Positions 28,747 through 43,870 of a DNA stretch of 64,000 nt are shown in pieces. Each line of letters opens with the position of its first letter. The stretch's first letter is position 1. Source of the stretch: Chlorocebus sabaeus (taxonomy: Eukaryota; Chordata; Mammalia; Primates; Cercopithecidae); assembly GCF_047675955.1 (NCBI RefSeq), contig NC_132904.1, positions 83,767,447-83,831,446 on the forward strand. The letters are read 5' to 3'. A model generated the notes under the pieces. That model was not told the DNA's origin and did no database searches. It saw only the letters and a program-made list of their open reading frames with translations. The position numbers and the translations under genes were made by a program.

Positions 28747-28985
28747 TCCAGATTTCCTCCTCCTCCTTCTTCCCCTCTCCCTCCTTCACCCCTTCCTCTC
28801 CTGTCCCTCTTGTACTCCTTTATTCCTGTTTACCCTTCCTTTTCCTCTTTCTCCTCCTCTTACTTTTCCTTCTGCTCCTTTTTTTCTTACTCCTCCTCCT
28901 TTCTTCTTTTCTTCCTCTTTTTTTTTCCTTCAGTATTCAGGAGGTTTTTGACAATTATTCTTTTTTTTTTTTTTTATTTCTGCCT
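28747..28985. repeat. Pyrimidine-rich tract (TCC/TTCC)n
   Basis: Nearly 190 bases of almost uninterrupted C and T with imperfect TCC and TTC units, followed by a T run at 28959-28975. Confidence 0.9.
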
Positions 28986-29415
28986 CCTTTTCTATCTCCT
29001 TTTCTGTTGGAGCCTCAATTACATGCGTTGAACTATTTCATACTTCTTGGTCTCTGAGTCTTTCATTTCTCTTCAGTCTTTTTTTCCTCAGTCGTCTTCA
29101 AATTAGAAATGTCTAGTATCTCTTCAAGATCACTGATTGTTTTTCTCTGCCATCTCAACTATTCTGTTGAGCTCACCTAGCAAATTTTTATTTCAGTGAT
29201 TGTACTTTATTAGCTCAGTTATTTCCATTTAGTTATTTGTTATAGTTTCCTTTTTCTATTGAAATTCCTTATTTATCCATCTATTAAATAACATATTGCC
29301 AAGAATTTTTTGAACATGTTTTCTTATAACTTTTGACCGTATTTATAACAGCTATTTTGACATCTTTGTTTTTGAAATGCAACACCTGGACCCATTTGGA
29401 TTCGGTCTTCGTTGA

Positions 29416-29565
29416 CTTCGCTTCGCTTCGCTTCGCTTCGCTTCGCTTCGCTTCGCTTCGCTTCGCTTCTCTTCTCTTCTCTTCTCTTCTCTTCTCTTCT
29501 CTTCTCTTCTCTTCTCTTCTCTTCTCTTCTCTTCTCTTCTCTTCTCTTCTCTTCTCTTCTCTTCT
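29416..29565. repeat. Compound pentanucleotide repeat (CTTCG)10(CTTCT)20
   Basis: Ten perfect CTTCG units (29416-29465) run directly into twenty perfect CTTCT units (29466-29565) without interruption. Unit counts are by eye. The overlapping long frames in this region are artefacts of the repeat. Confidence 0.95.
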
Positions 29566-30070
29566 TCCTGACTGTGGAGCACACTTTCCTGTTTTGTTTG
29601 TTTGTGTGTCTAGTTGTTTTTGATTGGAAATTGGACATTTTATGTTATATATTTCCAACTGGTCCTCCAACCTTAGGTTCTGCCATCTGAAACTTCAAGC
29701 CAGTAGACTTTTGTTTTCTTTAACCTGAGCTGTGTGCAGCTGCAGAACACACTTAGTGAAAGGTGCAGCAAACACAGAACAGCTTTGTCTTTTAGGGTGT
29801 AGAACCCTTTCTGGTTTTTGCCTGACTTTTTGTCAGTCTCCTGAGTATTTCCCGCATGTATGCCAAATTAAGCAGTCAGTCAAGCTTTTGAGTAGAATTT
29901 ATATTCAGAATTTGTGTCTCAGTCTTTCTGTGGATCTTTCCCCTCCAGAATTTCCTTCTTAAACTATAGTTGCTCTACTTTTTGAAATTTGACATGTAAC
30001 CACTTTGATGTGGTAAGGGTATAGTTTTCTGCTCTCAGAACCGCTGGGGAGTTTGGCGAGCACCCCTTGG

Positions 30071-30482
30071 CAAGAAGGGCAAAAACTCATTTCTTATATT
30101 ATGCAGTAGCAGTGTTTCATGAGTAAATTCTGCTTGCATTTTGTTGTTTTTCCAATATTGTTTTAAATACTTTTGTCCAGATTTTACATTGTTTTGTGTG
30201 AGACGAATGATGTGACCTTTACCTCACCATTGTTAGATGTTGCTGATAAATTTCTTTTAAAATTTCAAAACTAATATATGTACCTGGTTAAAAATATTGG
30301 GAAAATAGCATAGTATAAATTTTAAAAACTACATAAATTATTAGTAGAGCTGTAAATTGCATTTGCTAAGTTACTGCTTATTAAAAAAAAAACAAACACA
30401 AGTAAATATTCACAATGAATTATCCTGATGAATGCATACCTATCCGAGTAGATAAATATGGTGTTTTTGTGTTAAATTAAAT
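30071..30482. other. Unassigned sequence
   Basis: AT-rich text with no recognisable element apart from the block at 30075-30125 that resembles 27607-27660. Confidence 0.4.
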
Positions 30483-30690
30483 CAGTGGTTAGCATGCTTG
30501 TTTTTCCTAAAGGGCCAGTACATATTTTTGGCTATGCCTGCCGTACAGTCTCTGTTGCAACTATTAAATTCTGCTATTATAATTGAGAGCAGCCATAGAC
30601 AACAGGTAAACAAATGGGCATGGTGGTGTGCCAGTAATACTTAATTTATATAAACAGGTGGCAGGCTGATTTGCCTGCAGGCCTTGCTGT
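30483..30690 (+). mobile_element. hAT-Charlie-type short element, second copy
   Basis: It begins cagtggttagcatgc and shows cctaaagggccagtacatat, gcagccatagacaacaggt, aaatgggcatggtggtgtg and a final tgcctgcaggcc. This is the same family as 5496-6368. Confidence 0.68.
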
Positions 30691-30984
30691 TTTGAGGAAA
30701 GAAAGCCATTCCCTTCATGGGAAATGTTTGGTAATGTGAACTGCTGTTTCTCATCATGAGGGATTACTCCAAGTGTCAATTTTTCATTTGTGGTGAAGAA
30801 AGTATTACCTTTAATCTTCTAGTTGGGAATATACTTTGGAATTCAGTGTATCTAACTATAATGTTTTACTGTATATAATTTGTGTGTGAAAGTGTGTGTG
30901 TGTGTGTTTTCTGGCTGCTTTCAAGAGTTTTTTTTAAATTTAGATTTTATAATTTTGTTTGTGATGTGTCTGGGTATGGTTTTT

Positions 30985-32567
30985 CCTTTTTATTATAAAT
31001 TCACAATTCATAATTGTATACATTTATGGGGAACAAAGCAACGTTATAATCTTATGAGTACAATGTGGAATAATTAAATCAAGCTGGTTAACATATATAT
31101 TACCTCAATTACTTAACTTTTTTGTGGCAAGAACATTTGAAATTTACTCTCTTAGCAATTTGGAAATGTGCTGTACTCTATTATCAGCTGTATTCACCAT
31201 GCAGTGCAATAGAACTCAAAAGAAGAAGAAAATAAGCCATATTTCTCCAGAGATTTTGTACCCTTTGATCACATCTCCTCATTTCCCCCACCTCCAGCCT
31301 CTGTAACCACTATTCTACTTTCTGCTATGGGTTTGATTGTGTTGGATTCCCCATATAAGTGAGAACATATGGTATTTGTCTTTCTGGGTACAACTTATAC
31401 AGCATAATCTCCAATTTCATCCATGTTGTCTCAAATGTCAGAATTTCCTTCATTTTAAAGGCTGAATAGTATTCTATAGTGTAAATACCTCACCTTTTCT
31501 TTATCCATTCATCTGTTGATGGACACTTAGGTTGATTTCATAACTTAGCTATTATAAATAGTTGCTGTAGTGAACATAGGGGTGCAGACATCTCTTCAAC
31601 GAACTGATTTCAAATCTTTTGGGTAAATACCCAGCAGTGGGATTGCTGGGTCATATGGCAGTTCTATTTTTAGTGTTTTTGAGAAACTTCTATACTTTTT
31701 TGCATAATGCCTGTACTAATTTATATTCCTACCAAGAGTATATAAAGGTTCCCTTTTCTCCATATCCTTGTCAACACTTACCTTTCATCTTTTTGATAAA
31801 AGCCATTCGGACAGGTGTGAGATGATACATCATTGTGGTTTTAATTGCATTTCTCTGCTAATTTCTGATGTTGATTTTTTTTTCATATATCTGTTGGCCA
31901 TTTGTATGTCTTCTTTGGAGAAATGTCTGTTCAGGACACTTACCCATTTTTTCAATTGAATATTTTGTTTTCTTGCTGTTGAATTGTTTGTGCTCCTTAC
32001 CTATTTGGGGTATTCATTCTTTATTGGATGGATGGTTTGCAACCATTTTCTCCCAATCCGTGGGTTGTCTCTCTACTTCGTTGTTTTCTTTGCTGTGCAG
32101 AAGCTTTTTAGTTTGATGTAATTCCCATTTGTCTATTTTTGTTTTTGTTGCCTGCACTTTTGGGATCAAATTCAAAAAATCATTGCCCAGACCAATGTTG
32201 TTTAGTCTTTATCCTGTGCTTTTTTGTAGTAGTTTTAGAGTTTCAGGCCTATGTTTCAGTCTTTAATCCATTTTGCACTGATTTTTGTATATGGTGTGAG
32301 ACAAGGCTCTAATTTCATTCTCCTGTATGTGAAAATCCAGTTTTGCCAGCACCATTTATTGAAGACACTGTCCTTTTCCCATTGTGTATTTGTGGCACTT
32401 TTGTCAAAAATCAGGGGAAGCCATGTGTGGTGGCATGTGCCTGTAATCCCAGCTACTCAGGAGGCTGGGGCAGGAGGATTACTTGCACTCAGGAGTTTTT
32501 TGAGATCAGCCTGGAGGAATATAGTGAGACTCAGTCTCAGAAAAAAAAATTGGTTGATTGTATATGA
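30985..32567 (-). mobile_element. L1 (L1MA/L1PB-like), 3' part, with inserted Alu monomer
   Basis: The complement of an L1 3' end and ORF2 is seen: tacatttatggggaacaaag, cccatataagtgagaacata, gatggacacttaggttgatt, gcacagaagc-type text and caccatttattgaagacact. A single Alu-type monomer in plus orientation (about 32416-32550) splits its last part. No frame survives. Confidence 0.85.
32416..32550 (+). mobile_element. Alu monomer (FLAM/FRAM-like)
   Basis: A single monomer: gccatgtgtggtggcatgtg, aatcccagctactcaggagg, gagactcagtctcagaaaaa. It lies between two halves of one L1 phrase. Confidence 0.75.
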
Positions 32568-32731
32568 ACCTGCTTTAGCCTCTGGAGTAGTTGGGAGTAG
32601 TGCACCACCATGCCAGGCTAATTGTTTTATTTTTATGTTTTAGAAAATAAAACGGGCCTTAAGTGATCTTCCTACTTTAGCCTCCAGAGTAGCTGGGAGG
32701 CTATTTACATGTGCGAGCCACTCTACCTGGT
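32568..32731 (-). mobile_element. Old Alu fragment
   Basis: Decayed Alu complement (tagcctctggagtagttggg, gccaggctaattgttttatt, gcgagccactctacctgg). No tail. Confidence 0.7.
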
Positions 32732-32924
32732 GATTTTTGCTTTTCTATTCACAGCCATGATTAGCGTTCCTTTGTTTTGGTTTTTCATTAATCCATCCCA
32801 TATTTTTACATTTGAAAAGGCAAAATTAGTATTTGTCAAACATCTGTTAATCTCAAAAAGTGCTGTACTAAACTTTACCTTGGATTCAATGTTTTACGCC
32901 CTCTAACTCTTTATGGGGTGTTTT

Positions 32925-33085
32925 CACATATATTAATACCTGCATTGACCACTTTCAGGCAGGTTGAAATTAACTGTGACCATCTTACAGACAAAATCAA
33001 TGTGTAGAGAGTTTAAATGACCTGCCTAAGTTTGCCCAAGTAGTAAACAGTTGGAAATGAGATAACTAGAAATCTAGTTGCCTTA
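32925..33085 (+). mobile_element. MIR
   Basis: MIR core in plus orientation: ccatcttacagacaaaatca, gagagtttaaatgacctgcc, aagtagtaaacagttggaaa. Between 32732 and 32924 I recognise nothing. Confidence 0.72.
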
Positions 33086-33237
33086 CTAATAGGAAATAAA
33101 TATCTGCTAAATACAACTATTTTTGTGTTTATATTTATAAATTGCATGTTAAATTGACCCACTGAAATCTTTCTATAAGGTGATGCCTACGTGATTAAAG
33201 GTATTGTAAGATGATGATTGAAATGTATTATAATCAT

Positions 33238-33541
<304 letters not shown>

Positions 33542-33723
33542 TTAAGTGTATATTTCTTGTTTATTTTACTTACCGTATGTTGGTTAATGAATTAGAAAGT
33601 ATTGGACTATAGAAACATGAGTCTCTGTTGAATTTTGGTTATTTTCACTTTAGGAGTTACTCAAACTACGTCTGCTTACAACATTTTACATTGTTCCAAA
33701 ATTCTGCTTTAATCTTTTATCTT

Positions 33724-34192
<469 letters not shown>

Positions 34193-34425
34193 TATTGTTA
34201 CTTTTTATTTTTATTATTACCAAACAGTGTGTGTGCATAGCAGAACATAGAAAATAACTAAAGAAGAAAATCACCCAGAGATTACTACTGTTACCACCTC
34301 AGCATACATCTTTATAGATCTTTTTGATTTGCACACATATACACAAAAACATACACACAAAAGTCCAATCCAGAAGTTTGCATTTATTACATCTAGGTGT
34401 TATGTCTCTTACGTCTCTTATCTAG

Positions 34426-34748
<323 letters not shown>

Positions 34749-34758
34749 TGTTAACTTA

Positions 34759-36224
34759 TTTTTAAACAAGGATATTGTAGACAGTTATTTTCCCCTGTCA
34801 CTGACATAGAATTAATGAATGTTTTTAGTATTAATCATCTTAGATGTAATAAAAACTCAAAAGAAAGAGTCATTTCAATCAATAATTTGGTATAGGTAAA
34901 TTTACAAATGCTGGGAATTAGCTCTGAATTCATTATTTTTGACCATTGTTAGTAGTTGTTTAGGTACAAGGAAATAAAAAAGCAATCTCTTTGGCAGAGG
35001 TCAAAAGAAAGTTGTACACTTCAGTGCTTTCCCATAGAAACAAAGGAAGCTTAGCTGAATTGGCAGAATGCTATTAGAATGAGATATTCTTAAAAATGTT
35101 GGTGGGAAGAGCTGATGAAATAAATAAGTTGGGAACAAAGCATTGAGTTTGGTATTCTTCTTCTGCTGGAGAAGGTGCCGAAAAAGAATTTGATCCTCAG
35201 ATTGCCTAGGGTTTTGAGACATGAGAAAGAACGTAATTTGATCTGGTTTTGAGAAATTATTGCATACTTTATTTTAAGTGCTTGCTGCCTCTGCCTTTCC
35301 CCTTTTGCTCCTCAAATATATAAAGTAAGTAGCCTGACCTACAGGAGGACTGTTAAAATCCTATCACTAGATTAAATAGAATTAAACAAGAAACAGGAAG
35401 ATTGAAGATGTAGTTTAATATATGTATCATTAAGAATAGAATAAATACAAGAACATAATGGGTGAGAAATGTATTTCTTAATAAAAATTTCTGAGAATAG
35501 ATAGACCTTTCAACATTTAGTTATATATGCTTTAATAAAAATCTATCATAGTAAATTTATAATTTTTGTTTGAGTGTGTGAATAACCCTTCGCCTGCCCA
35601 TTATTGGCCTATTATAAATCTTTCAATGAATTGTGGGTTGGAGTTATATTCATATGTACTGAATTTACAAAATTTAACAGTTTGCCTTAAACGTTTTAAA
35701 AATTTTCTAACTTAGCACCAACTCCCCCCATATCTGTGTGTGTGTGTGTGTGTGTGTGTTTATGGATGTGGAAAAATGTTCCAGAGATTCTTCTCATTTA
35801 AAAAAAGTTAGAAAAAATTTTGCTCTTATTTTTAAATTACATGCTGTATTTTACTAATAAAGTATATAGCCTTGCTTAACTTTGTCCTGACAGTTTCTAA
35901 ACTGTGAATCTTTCTATTTTTCTAATGCCATAACTAAGATTTGTGTTTTTCGACTTTAGCTGGGCGTAAGTACTACTTAGCGATTCTGTGTTCTATTTAC
36001 TTACGTGTTCCTATACTCTCACTCCTGTCCTTATGTTAATGTCTTTGTCATTCTCAGAGGCTTATTCTTTCTTCTAATTCAGAGAGGGAGGGGGAAGGGG
36101 AAGAGAAAAGGGGAAAATTTACACAGTGGGAGAGGGTCAGGGAAAGGGAGACGAAGAGAGTTTAGTTATACTTGCACCTGCATCCTTTTAACACAGACAA
36201 CAGATTGCTATGTATGTTCTTAAT
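34759..36224. other. Unassigned sequence with microsatellites
   Basis: No gene or recognisable transposon. It contains a (TG)n run at about 35737-35759 and a purine-rich tract (agggaggggga type) at about 36080-36160. Confidence 0.5.
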
Positions 36225-36545
36225 CCTGTCTTAAACAGGAATCTTTCTCAGTCATAGCCATTTTCCTCCTTGTATCAGTAAGTTCTTCCACCTTACTGAA
36301 CACTGACTTCTACTTAGCCAGTAAAAACGTGTTTAAATCTCTTCTATCCTACAAATATCCTGTTACCAATTTTCTCTCAACTGTGATTCTCATTCTAGCC
36401 ACAACTCAATCTCCTTCTTTACCTTTATTGTCAAACTTTTCACATTTACTTGTACAATTTGTATCTTCTCATTCAGTCCTCAACTATGTTCTCATCTGCA
36501 CTGCTCTATTAAAATTGTAAAGTATTTGACCTATTGGACACTTGA
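36225..36545 (+). mobile_element. Possible L2 3'UTR fragment
   Basis: C/T-rich text (gtaagttcttccaccttact, cattcagtcctcaactatgt) vaguely resembles an L2 3' region. The evidence is weak. Confidence 0.3.
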
Positions 36546-36581
36546 TTACTTCTATAAAAGTTTTTTTCAAAATTTAATTAA

Positions 36582-36911
<330 letters not shown>

Positions 36912-36921
36912 GTGAAATGGT

Positions 36922-37539
36922 ATGCTGCAAAAGTTACAGAAAATAGTAGTATTCTTTTCCACCCCTTCTAACACATGAATTCTACAGTGCAGAGGCAACC
37001 GCTTTGTCTTTGCCTTATTTCCTCTGTTGCTTCGTTATATCTAGATTAACTTACCTACACTGTTATTCTTGTTTTGGTTTACACATTACTGACTTTCTAC
37101 TACAGAAGATGGGAATTTGGTTTTCTTTACACTCAAGGGTGATGTGGGGATGTTCACGATATGGTAATACATAAATTTTGTTTAAAATAGTATTTAATGT
37201 TTAACATATTCTGTTCCAACTGTGTGACAATTACTCATAGCTGAGCCATTGTACAACTTGTCTTGCTACCTTATGTTTTTTTCATAGTTAATAACTGCCT
37301 CACTTTTTATTTGCCTAGTTTCTTTGTACCTATTACTAACTCACTTCCTAACTTTGTGACATAAGATTCCTTTCAGTATTATCAAGAACACCTACTAATT
37401 TTTCAGTTATATTTTTCCCTCTGTGGAGCTTCATCATTTGTTGAAGTTTGTTGTCTTGTTCCCGTCTTGTCTGACTACTTGGGACTTCCATTTACCTCTG
37501 TAATTTGTTGAATCCCAGTTGTCTTTTTGGATTTACTCT
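36922..37539. other. Unassigned sequence
   Basis: AT-rich DNA in which I recognise no element with confidence; it may include old LINE text. Confidence 0.4.
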
Positions 37540-39060
37540 GTATTTTACTGAATGTGGCTGGGAGGTAGATATTTTTAGATCTTGCAAATCTGGAAATATT
37601 TTTATATTATCTTCACAATTAAGAGTTTGATTAATACAGATTTCTATGTGAGAAATTGCTTACCTTCCAAATTTTAAGGCATTATTTTATTGTCTTCTAG
37701 TTGCAATTATTGCTGTTGAGTAGTCCCGGGTTGTTTTGATTCCTGTTTCTTTGTTTAATGAAATTTCAGGATGTGCTTTAACGTGGGTCTCTAAAAAATC
37801 ACGGTGCTGAGTATGAGTGCTTAGCAGGCTCTTTCACTTTGGGAATTTATATCCTTGTATTGAGAAATATCCTAGTGTAATTTTGTATCCTCTACTCTGT
37901 TTCTTTGTTTTTCTGTTTGAATTCCTGGAAGAGTTTCTCAACTTTTATTTGGAATTTTTTTTACTAAAATTTATAGTTTTGCTATTATAATTTCTTAGAG
38001 TCCTTCAGTTCTCTAAAGTGTTCCTTTTCTTATAACATACTATTCTTGTTTTATGGTTGCAATGGATGTGTTTTTGTGTGTACTTTTCAGAAATTTATTT
38101 TGATCTTCCATTTAATTTATTTATTCCAAATTTCTTTTTTGTGTTTATTTTGCTCTGTCTTTCATGTTAAAGGAATTCCTTAAATGTTTATTGATTCTTG
38201 TTTGTCTTTTTATTTAAAAGTTCCTTTGAAGCTTATTGGAAGCTCACTGTTTTTATTTGTGGGTCCTTACCTATTTCAATGTGTAATTTCCAAAAGTTAG
38301 CATCATGTGGGTCTTTTTTCTTGGGCTGTTTTTTTTTTTTTTTTTTTTTTTTTCCCCTAGAGAGGGATCCTCTTATTAGCTACCTTGAGAATGGGAAAGT
38401 GGTTGGGATATAAGCGTAGTTCCATTGCTTTTGGATCAATGGAAAGAGATACAGTAGGTGGTGAGTTGGGATGGATGGTGGCCTAACATTCGCTATGTAT
38501 GGTTTGACTTAATATCCCGTCGTTACTAGTATGGTGTTTCACTCCAGTCCTAATTATCCTAACTCTGGTTTATTCCCTTTGGAGAATCTTCTCTTGATTT
38601 GAGAGAAGTGATTGGTGTTTAACTGGGCAGACAAGAAGAGAGGAGTCTAACTCCTTTTTAGACTGTTTTGCAGCCAGTCCACCAGTTCTCAGTCTTACCT
38701 GCATTCTGGCCTTCTGGTGCCTTTCTATTGATGCTTCTAATTCCTAAGGTTCTGCTGAACAAATTAGCATGTCTTCTGACTCTTCAGAGAGTGAAATTAT
38801 GGCTACCTTTGTACTGTTAAGTCTGTTACTCTCTTGTTCATGCTTCAAAGTTTCATTGATATTTTTTGTGTTCTGTCAACTCCCTTATTGTGTTCTTTTT
38901 TTCTTTGTGGTTTATACTCCTTTATTTCCTTCTGTCATTTTTGTAGTATTTCTGGAAGGAGTAAAGTTAAGTCTGTATGATCACTGTAGTATATTTAACG
39001 TAATGACTTTTCTTCATTTTGAAATTCTTTACTCTTGACTTCTAGGATTTTATTTTTCTG
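37540..39060 (-). mobile_element. Ancient LINE-like relic
   Basis: Text such as cattattttattgtcttctag, ctgttgagtagtcccgggttg, gaatttcaggatgtgcttta, gttccttttcttataacata and ttgaagcttattggaagctc follows, in order, a common ancient LINE-derived repeat read in complement. The subfamily is uncertain. Confidence 0.5.
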
Positions 39061-39085
39061 CAATGCCTTCTGATTCTCCTGTTAC

Positions 39086-39867
<782 letters not shown>

Positions 39868-40434
39868 TGGTCTCAACCATCATGCAGTCTCAACCATCTC
39901 ATGCAGTCTTTTTCCTTCAGCCCCACTGGCCATCTTATTTGTCCTCAAACATGCCAACTATGATCCTACCTACAGGCTCTTGTGGTCTTTTCACTAGAAC
40001 CTTCTTTCCTCCAATTTTCAAATTAGTTGATATGTTGAAATCTTGTAGAGGGGATTTTGGCAAATAGTAGGTATTGAGTTAGGGTCAGCAATTATTACTG
40101 TCATTATTATTGTAATATCCATATTGGCTATTCACTTTATGGTTTCACTTAGTTTATGTTCAAATTATCTTCTCCTAAAAGAGGCCACCCTTGATTTACT
40201 CTATTTAAAATATCCCTTCTACCTCATTGTTCTTCATATACTTACTATGCTTAAGTTTTTCAATTTTCCATATTCACATGCGTATGACTTACTTATTTCT
40301 GTATTTGTTTGCTCCCACTGTCCCCTAGATGTAAACTCTGTAAAAATAAGGGCATTGTCAAATTGACTCTGTTGCTAATTCCTTCAATTTGCCCTTTACA
40401 GTGCTTATGAAATAATTGTTCAATAAATTCTAGA
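39868..40434 (+). mobile_element. L2 3' region
   Basis: Plus-orientation L2 order is preserved: ccccactggccatcttatt, tcctcaaacatgccaacta, ccccactgtcc-type block, ctagatgtaaactctgtaaa, and a final gttcaataaattct. A non-L2 stretch at about 40022-40110 interrupts it. Confidence 0.7.
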
Positions 40435-41667
40435 CTAACAAATCAGTATCCTTTTCTTTCTGTATATTACAGTGTTCTACACTCTATCAATGGATTTTCC
40501 ATTAAATACTCTTTAGGTACAATCCTAAAGAATGTTTTATTAGGGTCTAAATCCTCAGCAATTGTAAGATGGGGAAGCATTGGAAATAGCAATAACTATT
40601 TTTTTTTTAATTGTGGTAAAACATATACAATGTTAAATTTACGTTTTAGCCATTTTTTGTGTGTACAGTTCACTGGCATTAAGTAAATTCACATTGTTGT
40701 GCATCCACTACTACTATCCATCTCTAGAACTTTGTCATCAAACTGAAACTCTATGTCCATCATGTAGTACATCCGCATTACTCCTCTCTCAGCCTCTAGT
40801 AACCCCTGTTCTACTTTCTGTCTCAATGAATTTGACTACTCTAGATCCTTCATATAAGTAAATCATTCCGTATTTGTTGTTTTGCTTCTGGCTTAGTTCA
40901 GTTAGCATAGTATCTTCAGTGTTCACCCATGTTGTATCCTATATCAGAATTTCATTATTTTCTAAGTGTGAATAATATTCCATTGTATATATAAACCATA
41001 TTTTGTTTATTCATTTATTCATTGATGGACACTTGGGTTGCATCTACATCTAGGCTGTTGTAAATAATACTACTGTGAAAAAGGGTATGCAAATATCTCT
41101 TTGAGAGCCTACATTCAGTAGTTATGGATATATATCCAGAAGCAGCGTGACTGGATCATTGATAATTCTATGTGTAATTTTTAAAGTAACTGCCTTACTG
41201 TTTTCCACAGCGACTGTGCCATTTTTCATTACTATCAGCAGTGCACAAGGGTTCCAATTTCTCCACATCCTTCTCAACACTTGATATTTTCTGTCTTTTT
41301 GATAATAGCCATTCTAATGGATGGGAAGTGGTATCTCATTGTGGTTTTGATATGCATTTCCCTAATGATTAGTGATGTGGAGCATCATTTCATGTGCTTA
41401 TTGGCTATTTGTATATGTTCTTTGCATAAATTTCTGTTCAAGTCCTTTGCCTATTTTTAAATTGGGTTGTTTAGTTTTTGTTGTTGGGTGGTAGGAGTTC
41501 TGAATATACTCTGGATATAACTCCTCATCAGATATGCAATTTGCAGGTGTTTTCTGTTTCATGAGTTGTTTTTAAATTTTGTCGATAGAGTCCTTTGATG
41601 CACTAAAGTTTTTCATTTTTGGTGAAATCCAGTTACCTATTTTTATTTGTTTGTTTATTTGTTTATT

Positions 41668-42024
<357 letters not shown>

Positions 42025-42169
42025 TAAAGCTTTTCCCTTATGTTTTCTTTTAAGAGTTTTATAGTTTTAGATCTTAAATTTATGTATTTGATCCATTTTG
42101 AGTTGATTTTTGTATATGGTAGAGGTAAAGCTCTAACTTCATTCTTTTATTTGTGGATGTGTAACTGTA

Positions 42170-42742
42170 ATAGGTCCATTGACCACTATGTGTATCAAGT
42201 CAGTACACCAAGACACCAGATTGCAGCAGAGACAGATGTTTAATTGTAGGGCCACTGACCGAGGAGATAAGAGGAAACCTCAAATCCATCTCCCCGTGCA
42301 GTTTGGGGCAGAGGTTTGAAGATTTTTAGAGTGTGCTGGAGTTTGGAGATGGTTGGTTAGTCCAAGAATGCAGGATGAGGTCATGGGACATGGAGATGAA
42401 GGAACTATATTCTCATGCTGATTTGGTTCCACTTTGGGGATCTTTAAGTTGGTTGGTGTCAGCTATTCTACTGGAATTCAGGATCTGCTTAAGTATTCCA
42501 GATCTTGAATAAGCAAAAGCCTTATGATTCTAATGTCGGAGACCCTATCTATCTTTAAAAAAAGTCTTACAACCCTAGTGTCAGAAATTCTATCTATAGT
42601 AACAATGGGTATTCAAATGGAAAGTATGTACTGTTTCTAGACTTTTGCTTACAAGGAAGTGGGTCAAAGTGCAGCTGATTTATGCTTAATTATAACTATA
42701 TTTCTATTCAAAATTCTTGTTAAGCCTGTGAGGACAGCTTCA
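42170..42742. mobile_element. LTR-like insertion within L1
   Basis: About 570 bases are foreign to the L1 on both sides. Blocks such as gtcagtacaccaagacacca, gattgcagcagagacagatg and cctcaaatccatctccccgt are typical of an endogenous retrovirus LTR read in complement. I see no genes in it. The family is not named. Confidence 0.5.
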
Positions 42743-43335
42743 TGGATTTCCAGTTTTTTTAAGTACTTTTGAAAAGATTGTCCTTTGCCCACTCAATAGT
42801 CTTATTATCCTGATCAAATATCATTTGACCATATATGCAAGGATTTATTTTTGGGGTCTCTGTTCTATTCCATTGTCTTAAATGTTCATCTTTATGATAG
42901 TACCAAATATTTTTGATTACTGCAGGTTTGTAGTAAGTTTTGAATCAGAAAGTGAGTCCTTCAACTTTCTTCTTCTTTTTTCAAGATTGTTTTGTTTATT
43001 TGGGGTCCCTTAACGTTCTATATGAATTTCAGGATGGGTTTTTGTATTTCTGCAAAATGTGCCGTTGGGATTTTAATAGGGATTGCATTGAATCTGTAGA
43101 TCAGTTTGGGTTGTATGGTTATCTTAATAATAAGTATTCCAAACCATGAGCACAGGATGTCTTTTTATTTATTTGTGTCGTCTTCAATTTCTTTCAGCAA
43201 TGTTTTGTTGTTTTCAGATTACAAGTCTTTCACTTCCTTGTTTTATTTTTCCCTAGGATTTTTTTTGATGCTATTGTAAATGGAATTTGTTTTCTTAATT
43301 TCCATTTCTGATTGTTCATTGTTAGTGTATAGCGA

Positions 43336-43740
43336 GCAATAACTATTTTGGGGTTAATTAAGTAATGTCACTTAATATATGACATTACTAAATTACTTCA
43401 TCTCCTCTCTGTATCTTAGTAGCAGATAAGTGATTTGAACTAAATTCAAATGGAAACTAAATTCAGAATAAATGATAACTTCCAAATTGAACTTAAATGC
43501 TAAATTTGAACTTAATTTTTGTTCATTAAACTAAGGTTTAAACTTGTCTGAGCAAACTAATTTGAAACTATAGTCCTGGAAGAATACCAGATTATCAAAA
43601 TAACCATTTGAAACAATTAAGTTTGAACTCTTAAAAGATTGTGATAATGATATTTCTGGGGTATAATTTATAACTTCTAGCTCTTAGTGTGCCTTGTAGA
43701 TAGTTCTCTAGTTGCATTTCTTTTCTCTTTTCTTTTTCTG
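43336..43740. other. Unassigned AT-rich sequence
   Basis: Nothing recognised. There are several near-repeats of aaattgaacttaa around 43430-43520. Confidence 0.4.
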
Positions 43741-43870
43741 TCTCTCCCTCCCTCCCTCCCTCCCTCCCTCCCTCCCTCCCTCCCTTCCTTCCTTCCTTCC
43801 TTCCTTCCTTCCTTCCTTCCTTCCTTCCTTCTTTCCTTCCTTCCTTCCTTCCTTCCTTCTTTCTTTCTTA
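43741..43870. repeat. Compound tetranucleotide repeat (TCCC)n(TTCC)n
   Basis: About ten TCCC units run into about eighteen TTCC units and end in TTCT/TTTC variants. It forms the expanded tail of the adjacent Alu fragment. Long frames here are artefacts of the repeat. Confidence 0.93.

Larger units (their letters stand above)
28200..30070 (-). mobile_element. Old L1 (L1M type) 5' region, complement
   Basis: Text such as ggatatagaattctgggttg, gatttttttctttatctttg, ctctgagtctttcatttctc, caactattctgttgagctca and ggaaattggacattttatg follows the antisense of an old L1 5'/ORF1-proximal region. It is interrupted by the AluY at 28427-28729 and a pentanucleotide repeat. The part beyond 29750 is less certain. 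Confidence 0.65.

Noticed and set aside
28710..29057. 115-residue leucine/serine/phenylalanine-rich frame
   Set aside because: It is a translation of a pyrimidine tract between an AluY and old L1 text. The membrane-protein look is a composition effect.
29284..29690. Several long overlapping frames on both strands
   Set aside because: They are produced by the pure pentanucleotide repeat, which is open in many frames; there are no gene-like codons outside it.
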